Made by a program: the position numbers and the translations under genes
The notes under the pieces: model-generated
What the model saw: only the letters and a program-made list of their open reading frames with translations
What the model was told of the DNA's origin: nothing
Database searches by the model: none
Shown: positions 51,942-61,701 of the stretch, piece by piece
How positions within the stretch are numbered: position 1 is the stretch's first letter
Layout of the letters: each line of letters begins with the position of its first letter
Assembly (NCBI GenBank): GCA_029101005.1
Contig: JAQXQE010000023.1
Span: 42,285-106,284, forward strand
Length of the DNA stretch: 64,000 nucleotides
DNA from: Bacillota bacterium
Lineage (GTDB): Bacteria > Bacillota > Clostridia > Peptostreptococcales > Anaerovoracaceae
Direction of reading: 5' to 3'

Positions 51942-52574
51942 CTATAAAGGCAGCTTGTCCATGAACAGCAGAATTGGGTTGATATCATAGAGCAGATTTG
52001 CCAGGAACGAGTTGTTCAGCTGGTCCTGAAGCGCCGGCATCTTGTCCGGCATAAAGATACCAGTAACAGGGAACATGAACGCCAGAAGCAGGCACACGAG
52101 AATCGCTCCCTTAAGGGCACCAATCATCATTCCAACACTCGAATCCACCGAGCCAATCAAACCCTTCTCCTTCCTGTTCTTCTTAAGCTTATGGATGACC
52201 CATCTTGCAATAAGCCACACGCCCACAACAATAATCAGGAATGCAAACACCGAGATAACGGTATTGGTAAAATGTCTTACGGTCACTCGCAGGCTCGCCT
52301 CTCTCAGCGGTCCGATAATGTTCGCCAGCACCTTAGGCATATAGCTCGTCAGGTCGATAATACCATCCTCCGCCATCGTCTCAAAGCGTTCCATCAGCTC
52401 CGTATCAAGCGGCGTTCCGTACAACGTATTCGCCAGGCTGCCCGTTCCCATCACGCCAAGCAGCAGTGCACCCACCAGCGCCAGGAAACGGATAATCGCC
52501 TCCATGAATCCGCTGACCTTGCCACGCACTGTCGCAATCACAAATATTCCTATAATAAACAGATCCAGAATCAT
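51942..52574 (-). CDS. CvpA family membrane protein
   Basis: 210 residues with four membrane helices, including the N-terminal ILDLFIIGIFVIATVRGKVSGFMEAI and the HKLKKNRKEKGLIGSVDSSVGMMIGALKGAI region typical of CvpA/colicin V production-like proteins. The family is linked to envelope robustness, with an unknown mechanism. The ATG follows directly on the ADH stop with GAGGAG upstream, so the two genes are cotranscribed. Confidence 0.85.
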   Translation of the reverse strand: MILDLFIIGIFVIATVRGKVSGFMEAIIRFLALVGALLLGVMGTGSLANTLYGTPLDTELMERFETMAEDGIIDLTSYMPKVLANIIGPLREASLRVTVRHFTNTVISVFAFLIIVVGVWLIARWVIHKLKKNRKEKGLIGSVDSSVGMMIGALKGAILVCLLLAFMFPVTGIFMPDKMPALQDQLNNSFLANLLYDINPILLFMDKLPL

Positions 52575-53759
52575 CTAGAAGCACTCCTCATATATCTCGA
52601 GAATCTCCTCGTGAGTCAGCGCCCTAAAAGCCCCCTGCGAGATGAAGCATGAATCCGCAATCTCCTTCAGCATACCTCTGTCATCTACGCCAATCTCTCT
52701 CAGAGTCTTAGGCAGTCCCACTTCCGTGATAAAATCATCGAGTGCCTCGATGCCTGCCAGTGCGAGCGCTTCCTCGCTGTCGTAGTCGTCAGGATTCAGT
52801 CGCCATACGTTCTTCGCAAAGCTTACGAACTTAGGCAGACCGTCCTTGTAGATATGTCTGTAATATGTCGGATGAAGAACAGCAAGCCCCTCGCCGTGGT
52901 TACAGTTTGTGTATGCAGAGAGCTGATGCTCCATATTATGAGCCTGGAAATCCAGGCTTTTACCCGTCTTAGGGAAACCGTTCTCTGCAAGAGAACCTGC
53001 CCACATGATGCTCGCTCTCACATCTCTGTCCTCAGGGTTTGCAACTGCCGCTCTGAAGTCTCTGATGAGGCCGAACATCAGGCCTTCCATCATATCGTCT
53101 GTCGCCCAGTTACCTGCAGGCGCACTGAAGTAACCCTCCATGATGTGTGAGAGGATGTCGAAAGTTCCTGCCTTGATCTGTCTCGTAGGCATGGTCATTG
53201 TGTATTCAGGGTCCATCACCGCGAAGAGCGGATTAATCTTAGGATAGCCCCTGTCGCACTTGATATTAGTCTCTGTGTTGGTCAGAACTGCACATGGATT
53301 GAGCTCCGAGCCTGTCGCCGGCATTGTAACAACTACTCCGCATGGAAGCGGTTCGAAGTTCATTGGCTTGCCGTCCATCCAGAAGTCCTGCCAGGCATCT
53401 CCATCATATGCCGCCTGTACAGCCATAGCCTTGCAGCAATCCATCGCTGATCCGCCGCCGACTGCGAGAATTAGGGCGATGTCGTTTGCTTTGATAATCT
53501 CAACGCCCTCGAGCATCTTGTCGAGCGTCGGATTCGACATAATGCCGCCGAACTCAACGATATCGTATCCTGCGTCCTTGATTGCCTTTACAGCATCGTC
53601 GTATGCGCCATTTCTCTTGATAGAACCACCGCCGTAGCCGAGCAGTACCTGAGTCTTGCCAGGAAGCGCGAACTCCTTAATCAGATTAGCCAGGTTCTCT
53701 TCAACAGCGTTGTATCCGAAATGCACCCTTGTGCGGTTCTGCCATACGAATGAATTCAT
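52575..53759 (-). CDS. Iron-containing alcohol dehydrogenase (BdhA/YqdH-like)
   Basis: 394 residues of the group III ADH family. The NAD(P) fold has GYGGGSIKRNG and AVGGGSAMDCCKAM; iron ligands are visible in FDILSHIMEGY and in HNMEHQLSAYTNCNHGEGLAVLHP. Close relatives are NADPH-dependent butanol dehydrogenases of Clostridia. It probably reduces a short aldehyde in fermentation. GGAGG lies 9 nt before the ATG. Confidence 0.9.
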   Translation of the reverse strand: MNSFVWQNRTRVHFGYNAVEENLANLIKEFALPGKTQVLLGYGGGSIKRNGAYDDAVKAIKDAGYDIVEFGGIMSNPTLDKMLEGVEIIKANDIALILAVGGGSAMDCCKAMAVQAAYDGDAWQDFWMDGKPMNFEPLPCGVVVTMPATGSELNPCAVLTNTETNIKCDRGYPKINPLFAVMDPEYTMTMPTRQIKAGTFDILSHIMEGYFSAPAGNWATDDMMEGLMFGLIRDFRAAVANPEDRDVRASIMWAGSLAENGFPKTGKSLDFQAHNMEHQLSAYTNCNHGEGLAVLHPTYYRHIYKDGLPKFVSFAKNVWRLNPDDYDSEEALALAGIEALDDFITEVGLPKTLREIGVDDRGMLKEIADSCFISQGAFRALTHEEILEIYEECF

Positions 53760-53781
53760 ATATCTAGTCCTCCGAGCCTGT

Positions 53782-54240
53782 CTACTCTACTACCTTAACT
53801 CCGCATTCTCTCTCCACAATCTTAGCGAATGACTCGACGATTACGTAGAGGATGTTAGTGCAGTGAACTTTGCGCTCTGGGTCTTTGAAGTCATAATCTG
53901 CAATCAGATCTGGGCAGATGCTTGTCTTATATGCAGCTGCTACATCATCATTGAGCTCTCTTACGACCTCAATGCACTTCTGGTATGCAGGGTCTCCCTT
54001 GACCGTTCTACCGAAAATCTTACCGAGCGCCATAGTAGCTCCCGCTACTCCTCCGCATACGTTGCCGCCGTCACCGAAGCCGTATGGGAAGCCTGTGCTG
54101 AGCGCGATTGCCTCTTCGCCAATGCCAAGCTCATAGAACTTGTTTAGAGTGTCGAGAACGCTCTCTGAACACATATATCCTGTTGTGAAGTCCTCCTTCA
54201 GATAGGCCTTCAGCTCTGTCATATTTACTTCCTTAACCAT
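53782..54240 (-). CDS. C_GCAxxG_C_C family protein
   Basis: 152 residues from MVKEVNMTELKAYL (GAGGAGG 7 nt upstream). The spaced cysteine motif GYMCSESVL ... GNVCGGVAGATMALGK ... KCIEVV, with a final C near KVHCTN, fits this family, thought to bind a redox or metal cofactor. Many members are adjacent to redox genes; here it precedes the ADH-CvpA pair by 22 bp and is likely cotranscribed. No activity is known. Confidence 0.85.
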   Translation of the reverse strand: MVKEVNMTELKAYLKEDFTTGYMCSESVLDTLNKFYELGIGEEAIALSTGFPYGFGDGGNVCGGVAGATMALGKIFGRTVKGDPAYQKCIEVVRELNDDVAAAYKTSICPDLIADYDFKDPERKVHCTNILYVIVESFAKIVERECGVKVVE

Positions 54241-54357
54241 AATCAAACCTCCTCGATTATTCCAAAGTTTGTTCACTTAAGATTATATTCCCTTTGCCCT
54301 CAGGCTTGCAATTCTATTTGCCATTTCGTTCGCAACTAAGATAAGCGAAGACAATAA

Positions 54358-54381
54358 GAACACCGCCCTAAGGCGGTGTTC
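54358..54381 (-). terminator. Terminator of the CWB2 surface protein gene
   Basis: AACACCGCC/GGCGGTGTT stem, loop CTAA, 14 bp past the stop. Nothing else is seen in 54241-54357. Confidence 0.75.
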
Positions 54382-54394
54382 CTTATCTAATTTG

Positions 54395-57300
54395 CTATTC
54401 TATTAGAAGCATCTTCTCTGCAACTGCATCTGAGATAAGTGAATCATCTCCCATTACAACTACATTCTGCATGCCCTTTGATTTGCAATAGCTCTGTGCA
54501 TCGCTGTACTTCGTATTGCTTACGAGGATAAGCGGCGCACCGAGTGAGTATGCGATAGGTCCTCCCGAGAGTCCATCTGGGAAGTTCTGGCCGTAAGCGA
54601 GAACAACCTTGCTTGCGCTTGGGAAGAACTTCTCTGCAACCATCTTTGATGTCTGGTATCTTGTCGCACCAGCAAATCTCTTATAGTTGCTGATTCCCAT
54701 CCAGCTCTTAACAGTACTCATTACCGCCTCACTTACTACAGACTTGTCTCCGATAGCATATGCTCTTGAAGAATTGATGCTCTTGAGGAATTTCTTCTGG
54801 TTTGTTGTAAGGCTCTTGCCTACGAGCAGGATTGGCTTGCCTGTTGCAGATGCTGATAAGCTGTCTGCATATCCATTGCCTGCGCATACGAGGATATCCT
54901 CTGTTGTTACGCCAGCTTCCTTAAGGATTGCAATATTTGTATCGTAACGTGTAGCTCCACCGAGTCTCTCAACAGAAGCGTTGCATGCCAGACTCTTTAC
55001 TCTAGTCTCAAATGCTGATGATACGGCACTCTTATCTCCGAGGATATATACCTGACCACCAGTCTTGAGATTATCCTCGATGAAGTCTCCTACCTTCTTC
55101 TCTACAGCAGGTCCTACGAGGATGATAGGTGCATTCTTCTTTGAAGCGAGGTAGCTTCCTGTGAGAGCATCTGGATAGTTTCTTCCATCTGCTACGATTA
55201 CGCACTTGAGCTCTCCAGCCTCGAGCTTGTTAATCTCCATGAAGTATCTTGCTGCATCAAGACCTGTGTCAAATCTTGTTGGTCCTGCAACTCTTGTGAT
55301 TGGGTCCACTGGCTGCTCGATTACGAAGATCCTCTGTACTGTTCCCTTGTAGTTGCCCGTTCCTGTGATAATTACAGTAGCTGTACCTACAGCATCATTG
55401 TTCTCATATCCGAGAGTGTAATCAACTCCCTTAACGAGTGTCTTGCCACCTAATACTACTGTAGGCTCTGGGCAAATTGCACTTCCTGTATATACGTATG
55501 AATCTTTCAGTCCGCTTACTGTTGCTCCTGAGAGAGACTTCTTTGTGATCTCGAAGTAGAAGGTCTTCTGGCTCTTGTAATTGCCAATACCCTCAATTCC
55601 GATCTCAGCCTGAATTCCTACATTGATGTTGTTGCGGTATACAACTCTATAATCTGTATCCTTAACAAGAGTCTTATCTCCGTCCTTGATTGTGAAACCG
55701 CTTGGAGTAATCTCGCTGCCAGTATATGTGTATGATCCTACACCACTGATTGTAACGTCAGCAACTGACTTTCTTGTGATCTCAAAAGTTGCTGTGATAG
55801 TTCCCTTGTATGCACCGAGTCCTGTAACAGTTACTGTTGCTGTTCCTGCATCGACATTGTTACTGTAGCTTACTCTGTAGTCAGTTCCAGCAGTGAGTCC
55901 TTCAACTGTTACAGCTGGAGTAATCTTCTCACCTGTGTATCCATAGCTTGCAGCAAGTCCGCTTACTGTCATGCCACTGATATCCTGCTGCTCATATGTG
56001 CTTGGGATTGGAAGGCGCTGTTCCTCAGAATTGCAATCTGTAATCTCAGAGCCATTCTCATCGTGAATTCTTACAATGCTGAGAGTCTTACCCTTCCATG
56101 AGTCTGGAATGCTATATGTGTAAGCATTCTCAATCATTACCACTGGAGTTCCGTCAATTGATACTCTGTACTTTGCACTGTCTGACAGTCCTGTCAGAAC
56201 AGCACTGTCTGCTCCTGTTACCTGTACAGTCACTTCAGGAGTACGCTCTCTTACGAATACATACGCACTTGCCTTGAAGCCACCGAAAGATCTTGCTATT
56301 ACAGTGTTCTTACCTGGGCCAAAGCTCTTAATTGTCGCAACGCTGCCTGTGCTTGTTGCAGTTTTTGTATCAATGTTCGCACCCTGACCAGCGATTGACC
56401 ATGTTACCTGCTTGTTGCCAGCATTCGCAGGCTTAACTGTAGCTGTGATATCAACAGACTCACCTGGATTGATTGTTGCGCTATCCTTATCAAGCTCGAT
56501 GCCTGTTACAGGCTCTCCTGAGAAGATAGCGTCATAGTTGATAGTAATCGACTTTGATGTTCCGTTCGCGTCAGTTACTGTGATAGTTGCAGTTCCCGCA
56601 TCCATCTCAGAAGTTGCAGTACCGGTAATGTAGTTACCAGGGTTGTCTTTCCCTCCAGTTGTATTCCTTGAAAGTCTGAAGCCCTCTGGCAGACCCTCTG
56701 CAGTCCAGGTATAAGGGCCCTTGCCTCCGAACAACCCAGCATTGAGGTATGGACCGCTGTACTGTACATTCTGCTTGATTCCAGTCATATCGAATGTATC
56801 GCTGTCCGCGAAAGTAAGAGGAGCGTTGTTCTCTCCAACATTCTCGATAACTGACTTATTTACAACAGTTCCATCAGTCTTGCAAAGAACATAGTCGTCG
56901 GACCTCATAGATGTTGAAATCTTCTTTGGAAGGAAGATTACATCATCTGAAGGTGTTGTGAACTTATATCCAGCTGGAAGCATAAAATAATCAATATTAT
57001 AATTACTGTCCGCTACCCTTCCAAGGTCCACAAGGCCGTTGAATTCGATTCTTCCTGCTCCATCAGACACCTCAATCAGACCACTAATTGCTGGGCCGTT
57101 AGTGCCTGTGACTGTGATATCTCCAGATCCGCTTGCTGTGAGCCATCCAGAGAGTGCTGCTTCCGAATCAGACTTTCCGTTCACGTTGATTTCGATATCA
57201 CCGCTTGTGCTTGCATTAAGAGTTCTGAGAATTCCCCTAGCACTGAAATGTGGCGCATCAATGTTAACGTTCAGTGTAGCAGAACCCTTAACGTATGTTT

Positions 57301-59062
57301 TTCCGTTAGATCCACAGAGTCCAAATGCATCTGACTCGTCTGTGTTGCCAGCCGCTTCAGTGAAGTTAACATTGACATTACCGCCTTCGATGTACACACT
57401 TCCATACGCATCAATTCCCCTATAATATGAGTAGTTGTTTGCTGCCATCTCAGCAACGAGATTAAGTGTATCCGCACTTGTTCCGTTGATTGTAATATTA
57501 CCCGTCTTGCTTATGATTCCTTGATATGTATTCAGTCCGTCTGTATTCTCTGTCAGATTCACGGTGTTCTCTCCGCGAATAACAATGTTCAGATCGAGAT
57601 CCTCGGCGATAATAGCTCCGCCGTTGTATCCATCGAGAGTGAGAGTATTTGTACCAGCAACATACTTCCACTTCTCTCCGTTAGCGTTGTTTCTTGCATC
57701 GAATCTTGTTCCGTCAACACGAATATACCTAGGCGCCTCCACGATTGCTCCATATGCAACATTGAAGCTTACGCTTGCGCCATTATCATCAGTTACTGTG
57801 ATTCTTGCAGTTCCTGCAGAGCCTGTTCGTGTTGGTGCACCTGTAATGCACTGCGTGTAGTCCCCATTTCTGCCTGTAGTCGTGTTACGCAAGCTCAGTC
57901 CTTCTGGCAGACCACTTGCGGTCCAGGTATATGGAGCCTTACCACCAACAATCGCAAGATTGATCAGTGGTCCCTGATAATATCCATTGATGTCCTTGCC
58001 TACCTGCATATCGCCGAGACTCAGGCTTGCTATTGGATTCACTCTAAGTGGATCATTTGCAGCCCCAACCTGCTCGAGTACAGCATTAGTAACAACAGTT
58101 CCATCAGTCTTACAGAGCGTAACGATGTCCCTTGTACCTACCTTAACCTCCTTCATGTAGAGGTTGTTATCAGTTCCGCTTCTGAATCTGTATCCGTTAG
58201 CCCAGTATGATTGTCTTGCAGCAGTTCTGTCGTTAAGATTGATTCTTCCGTCGAAAGTAATTGTTCCGCTGCCTTCGCCTACTCTCAGCTGACCCTTAAC
58301 TGAGTTGCTTGGGTGAGAGAGCGAAATCTGGCTTGTTCCACTAGTAACAAGCCATCCATTTACTGCTGCAGTTGAGTAATCATCTGCTGAATTCATATCA
58401 ATGTTGATATCTCCGCTACCCTGTGCATACACTGTTCTCAGGATTCCACTAGCCATTGCATGAGGTGCATTTACACTGACATTCAGTTCAGCGTTGTTCT
58501 TAATATATGTAGCTCCATTCGTTCCTACGAAGCCGCAGATTGAATATTCGATATCTACGCCTGCTGCCTCAGTGAGGTCAAAGTTGATGCAACCGCCTTC
58601 GAGATTGATATCATACGATGCATCAATCGCATAGAAATATGCATAACTATCGGGATTCGCCTCTGCTTCGAATGTAAGGCTATCTGAACTGCCGTTCATC
58701 GCATCAATAGTAACGCTTCCTGCTGTGGTCTTGATTCCATCGATATAGCTTTCCTCAGAACCATCCGGCATAGCGATAGTACAGTCTCCTTTAATCTTGA
58801 TATTGAGATCTGTATCCGCAGTAATTCCCTGTCCGTTGAAATTATCAAGCAGAAGGACTCCTTCATCCGCATCATAGCTCCAGCCTGTACCATTGGCATC
58901 ATTTGCCATATTAACAGCTGTCGGCTGTGATGCGCCCGCTTCAGTGATATACATTGTTCCTGTTGCAGCATATGCATCAAGCGCCACAAGTGGCGTCATA
59001 GTTACCAGCATTGCTACGGCAAGAACAGCTGTAATCACTCTGTTCTTTAACTTATTAACCAT
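54395..59062 (-). CDS. Large secreted cell-wall protein: duplicated beta-rich modules, Ig repeats and three CWB2 domains
   Basis: 1555 residues from MVNKLKNRVITAVL (GGGGAGG upstream). A signal peptide ends near AYA (about residue 33). Two copies of a beta-rich module follow, about 34-450 and 450-860, each with short hydrophobic repeats (LEGGCINFDLTEAAG versus IEGGNVNVNFTEAAG) and a closing Ig domain with GG(K)-PYTW..GLPEG. Then come a Big_2 Ig domain (PGESVDITATVKPANAG), three MBG-like repeats (YGYTGEKITPAV, YTYTGSEITPSG, YVYTGSAICPEP) and three CWB2 domains (ITRVAGPTRFDT, VERLGGATRYDT, YKRFAGATRYQT), which anchor proteins to wall polymer in C. difficile. No LPXTG is present. Its ligand is unknown; a carbohydrate target is likely. 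Confidence 0.88.
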   Translation of the reverse strand: MVNKLKNRVITAVLAVAMLVTMTPLVALDAYAATGTMYITEAGASQPTAVNMANDANGTGWSYDADEGVLLLDNFNGQGITADTDLNIKIKGDCTIAMPDGSEESYIDGIKTTAGSVTIDAMNGSSDSLTFEAEANPDSYAYFYAIDASYDINLEGGCINFDLTEAAGVDIEYSICGFVGTNGATYIKNNAELNVSVNAPHAMASGILRTVYAQGSGDINIDMNSADDYSTAAVNGWLVTSGTSQISLSHPSNSVKGQLRVGEGSGTITFDGRINLNDRTAARQSYWANGYRFRSGTDNNLYMKEVKVGTRDIVTLCKTDGTVVTNAVLEQVGAANDPLRVNPIASLSLGDMQVGKDINGYYQGPLINLAIVGGKAPYTWTASGLPEGLSLRNTTTGRNGDYTQCITGAPTRTGSAGTARITVTDDNGASVSFNVAYGAIVEAPRYIRVDGTRFDARNNANGEKWKYVAGTNTLTLDGYNGGAIIAEDLDLNIVIRGENTVNLTENTDGLNTYQGIISKTGNITINGTSADTLNLVAEMAANNYSYYRGIDAYGSVYIEGGNVNVNFTEAAGNTDESDAFGLCGSNGKTYVKGSATLNVNIDAPHFSARGILRTLNASTSGDIEINVNGKSDSEAALSGWLTASGSGDITVTGTNGPAISGLIEVSDGAGRIEFNGLVDLGRVADSNYNIDYFMLPAGYKFTTPSDDVIFLPKKISTSMRSDDYVLCKTDGTVVNKSVIENVGENNAPLTFADSDTFDMTGIKQNVQYSGPYLNAGLFGGKGPYTWTAEGLPEGFRLSRNTTGGKDNPGNYITGTATSEMDAGTATITVTDANGTSKSITINYDAIFSGEPVTGIELDKDSATINPGESVDITATVKPANAGNKQVTWSIAGQGANIDTKTATSTGSVATIKSFGPGKNTVIARSFGGFKASAYVFVRERTPEVTVQVTGADSAVLTGLSDSAKYRVSIDGTPVVMIENAYTYSIPDSWKGKTLSIVRIHDENGSEITDCNSEEQRLPIPSTYEQQDISGMTVSGLAASYGYTGEKITPAVTVEGLTAGTDYRVSYSNNVDAGTATVTVTGLGAYKGTITATFEITRKSVADVTISGVGSYTYTGSEITPSGFTIKDGDKTLVKDTDYRVVYRNNINVGIQAEIGIEGIGNYKSQKTFYFEITKKSLSGATVSGLKDSYVYTGSAICPEPTVVLGGKTLVKGVDYTLGYENNDAVGTATVIITGTGNYKGTVQRIFVIEQPVDPITRVAGPTRFDTGLDAARYFMEINKLEAGELKCVIVADGRNYPDALTGSYLASKKNAPIILVGPAVEKKVGDFIEDNLKTGGQVYILGDKSAVSSAFETRVKSLACNASVERLGGATRYDTNIAILKEAGVTTEDILVCAGNGYADSLSASATGKPILLVGKSLTTNQKKFLKSINSSRAYAIGDKSVVSEAVMSTVKSWMGISNYKRFAGATRYQTSKMVAEKFFPSASKVVLAYGQNFPDGLSGGPIAYSLGAPLILVSNTKYSDAQSYCKSKGMQNVVVMGDDSLISDAVAEKMLLIE

Positions 59063-59126
59063 AGTCAAACCTCCCCTCGGTTTATTGACAACTCTTACGA
59101 TATAGACATTTGTCCATTCTAATTGC

Positions 59127-59154
59127 ATTATAACCTTTAACGACCGTTAAACAA
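59127..59154 (-). promoter_or_regulatory. Surface protein promoter with a palindrome over the spacer
   Basis: -35 TTGTTT (59149-59154), 16 bp spacer, -10 TATAAT (59127-59132). The spacer is filled by TTTAACGACCGTTAAA (59136-59151), arms TTTAACG/CGTTAAA, so a bound protein would block the promoter. Confidence 0.65.
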
Positions 59155-59189
59155 GAAGTATTAAACATTCTTATATTTATGTATACAAA

Positions 59190-59215
59190 AAGAGCATCGC
59201 AAGCGCGATGCTCTT
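59190..59215 (-). terminator. tyrS terminator
   Basis: 11 bp perfect stem AAGAGCATCGC, loop AAGC, followed on the minus strand by TTTTTG, 14 bp past the stop. Confidence 0.85.
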
Positions 59216-59228
59216 CGTTATGTGTCGC

Positions 59229-60563
59229 TTAGATCTCTACAGCGTGGAACTTCTTCTTGCCCTTCTGGAGGACAATCTTGCCATCCTCGAAGTCGTCGAG
59301 AGTTACAGAGTACTTCTTATCTGTAATCTGCTCGCCGTTGATTCTTGCTCCGCCACCCTGGATTGTTCTGTAAGCCTCTGATGTTGAAGGCTCAAGGCCA
59401 ACTTCCTTCATGAGGGCTGCAAGGCTCATTCCCTCACCCTCGAATACAGAAGCCTCCATCTTAGTTGAGTTCATGTTCTCTGAATGTCCGCCACCTGCGA
59501 ATACAGTTCTTGAAGCCTCGAGAGCCTGCTTAGCCTTCTCCTCACCGTGGATGAACTTAGTAACCTCGTATGCTGCTACCTCCTTAGCCTCGTTGATAGC
59601 TGAACCCTCAAGAGCTGAGAGTCTGTTAACCTCTTCCATTGGGAGGAATGTGAGCATTCTGAGAACCATATTAACATCAGCATCATCGATGTTTCTCCAG
59701 TACTGGAAGAAGTCGAACACTGATACTCTCTCCTCGCTGAGCCAAAGAGCGCCAGAAGCAGTCTTGCCCATCTTCTGTCCGTCTGACTTTGTGAGCAGGT
59801 TAGTTGTAAGACCGAATACCTCGAGGTCTGAGAGCTTTCTTGACATGTCTACACCAGCGATGATGTTTGACCACTGGTCGTTACCACCGAACTGCATCTT
59901 CAGGCCAAAGTCTCTTGCCATTACGTAGAAGTCGTAACCCTGCATGAGCATGTAATTGAACTCGAAGAATGTGAGTCCACCCTCATCCATTCTTCTCTTG
60001 AAGCACTCAGCTCTGAGCATCTCCTTAACGTTGAACTTTGAACCAACCTCTCTTACGAAGTCTACATAGTTAAGAGGTCTGAGCCAGTGAGCGTTATTAA
60101 CGTGTACGCAGCAACCAGGCTCTGGCTTCTTGTTCTCGTGACCAGGAACGTATACTCCCTCGTTGCCAACATACTTCCACTCCTCATCGAATGGGAGGAA
60201 TCTGTCGAAGAGGTTCTTGAACTGTCTGCAGTTCTCATCAATCTCCTCGATTGTCATGATCTTACGGATATCACTTCTTCCTGAAGGATCTCCAACCATT
60301 CCTGTACCACCACCGATAAGAGCAACTGGTGTGTGACCGTACTTGAGCATGTAGAGGAATACGATTACCTGAATCATATGCCCTACGTGCAGGCAGTCAG
60401 CTGTTGGATCGAAGCCGATGTAGAACTTGATCTTCTCCTCGCCGAGCAGCTTTCTTACAGCCTCTGGATCTGTACACTGAGCGATGAATCCTCTCTCCTC
60501 GAGTACATCATATACATTAGTGTGCTTACTAATATTGTCTGGAATTGGATTAACAAATGCCAT
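59229..60563 (-). CDS. tyrS: Tyrosine-tRNA ligase
   Basis: 444 residues. Class I signatures are HVGHM (HIGH-like) near residue 57 and KMGKTASGA (KMSKS-like), and an S4 RNA-binding domain ends the protein (GGARINGEQITDKKYSVT). The start is ATG with AAAGGGG upstream. It is the last gene of the prfA-tsaC-rpiB-upp-tyrS cluster, with a terminator behind it. Confidence 0.95.
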   Translation of the reverse strand: MAFVNPIPDNISKHTNVYDVLEERGFIAQCTDPEAVRKLLGEEKIKFYIGFDPTADCLHVGHMIQVIVFLYMLKYGHTPVALIGGGTGMVGDPSGRSDIRKIMTIEEIDENCRQFKNLFDRFLPFDEEWKYVGNEGVYVPGHENKKPEPGCCVHVNNAHWLRPLNYVDFVREVGSKFNVKEMLRAECFKRRMDEGGLTFFEFNYMLMQGYDFYVMARDFGLKMQFGGNDQWSNIIAGVDMSRKLSDLEVFGLTTNLLTKSDGQKMGKTASGALWLSEERVSVFDFFQYWRNIDDADVNMVLRMLTFLPMEEVNRLSALEGSAINEAKEVAAYEVTKFIHGEEKAKQALEASRTVFAGGGHSENMNSTKMEASVFEGEGMSLAALMKEVGLEPSTSEAYRTIQGGGARINGEQITDKKYSVTLDDFEDGKIVLQKGKKKFHAVEI

Positions 60564-60591
60564 AACTCTCTATCCCCTTTCAATTATGTCC

Positions 60592-61224
60592 TTACTTTGT
60601 GCCGAAGAGACGGTCACCAGCATCACCGAGACCAGGTACGATGTATGCGTTCTCGTTGAGACACTCGTCCTTAGCGCCGATGAAAACATCCACGTCTGGA
60701 TGTGCCTTTGTCAGCGCTTCTATTCCCTCAGGTGCTGCGATAAGGCACATGAAGCAGATGTTCTTGCCGCCCTTCTGCTTGATGAGATCGATTGCTGCCG
60801 CAGCGCTTCCGCCAGTAGCGAGCATTGGATCTACAACTACGATTCTTCTCTTGTCTATATCCTCTGGGAGCTTGCAGTAATACTCAACAGGCTCATGAGT
60901 ATCAGGATCTCTGTAGAGACCAACGTGTCCAACCTTCGCGTTAGGAACGAGCTCAAGCATTCCATCCACGAAGCCGAGTCCGGCTCTCAGAATAGGAATG
61001 ATAGCGAGGTCCTCACCAGACAGCATGTTAACTGTTGTCTTGCATATTGGAGTCTCAATCTCAACTGGCTCAAGAGGAAGATCTCTTGTTACCTCGAATC
61101 CCATCAGGAGTCCAACCTCCTTAACGAGTTCTCTAAAATCCTTGCTTGTTGTTCCTGTCTGTCTCAGCAGTGCAATCTTGTGCTGAATCAGAGGATGGTC
61201 AAAAACCATTACTTTGTTATCCAT
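60592..61224 (-). CDS. upp: Uracil phosphoribosyltransferase
   Basis: 210 residues from [16 protein letters not shown] (AGGAGG 7 nt upstream; an upstream frame lacks a ribosome site). PRPP-binding loop [20 protein letters not shown] and uracil site region [16 protein letters not shown] match Upp. It makes UMP from uracil in pyrimidine salvage. Between rpiB and tyrS. Confidence 0.95.
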   Translation of the reverse strand: MDNKVMVFDHPLIQHKIALLRQTGTTSKDFRELVKEVGLLMGFEVTRDLPLEPVEIETPICKTTVNMLSGEDLAIIPILRAGLGFVDGMLELVPNAKVGHVGLYRDPDTHEPVEYYCKLPEDIDKRRIVVVDPMLATGGSAAAAIDLIKQKGGKNICFMCLIAAPEGIEALTKAHPDVDVFIGAKDECLNENAYIVPGLGDAGDRLFGTK

Positions 61225-61246
61225 CTTATTTCCTCCTGGATTACTC

Positions 61247-61675
61247 CTAGTCGTCAAGCATGTTGATTCTGCGCTCGTGCTTGCCGCCCTCGAACTCTGT
61301 CTCAAGCCATGTGTCAACCATTGCGAATGCGAGATCCTTCTCAATCATTCTGGCACCCATAGCGATAACATTTGCGTTGTTGTGTCTTCTGCACATCTCA
61401 GCCATCTCTACCGAAGTGCAAAGCGCACATCTGATTCCCTTTACCTTGTTGCACGCAATGGAGATTCCGATTCCAGAACCGCAGATAACGATTCCTCTCT
61501 CAGCCTCTCCGTTTGCTACTGCCTTTCCTACTGCTTTTCCATAGATTGGATAATCCACAGATGCTGTTGAGTCAGTGCCTACATCAATAATCTCATGGCC
61601 CTCATCAAGCAGCTTCTGCTTAACCTCCTCCTTGAGCGGAAAACCAGCGTGGTCGCTTCCGATTACAATCTTCAT
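61247..61675 (-). CDS. rpiB: Ribose-5-phosphate isomerase B
   Basis: 142 residues. IGSDHAGF at the N-terminus, [26 protein letters not shown] with the catalytic cysteine and RMI are typical of RpiB. It interconverts ribose- and ribulose-5-phosphate. GAAAGGA precedes the ATG. Confidence 0.93.
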   Translation of the reverse strand: MKIVIGSDHAGFPLKEEVKQKLLDEGHEIIDVGTDSTASVDYPIYGKAVGKAVANGEAERGIVICGSGIGISIACNKVKGIRCALCTSVEMAEMCRRHNNANVIAMGARMIEKDLAFAMVDTWLETEFEGGKHERRINMLDD

Positions 61676-61701
61676 TGTGTGATCCTTTCTTCTGATTGAA
61701 G

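Noticed and set aside
59229..60563. KMGKT in TyrRS as a possible altered KMSKS motif
   Set aside because: TyrRS commonly has variants such as KFGKT here, so this is normal for the family.
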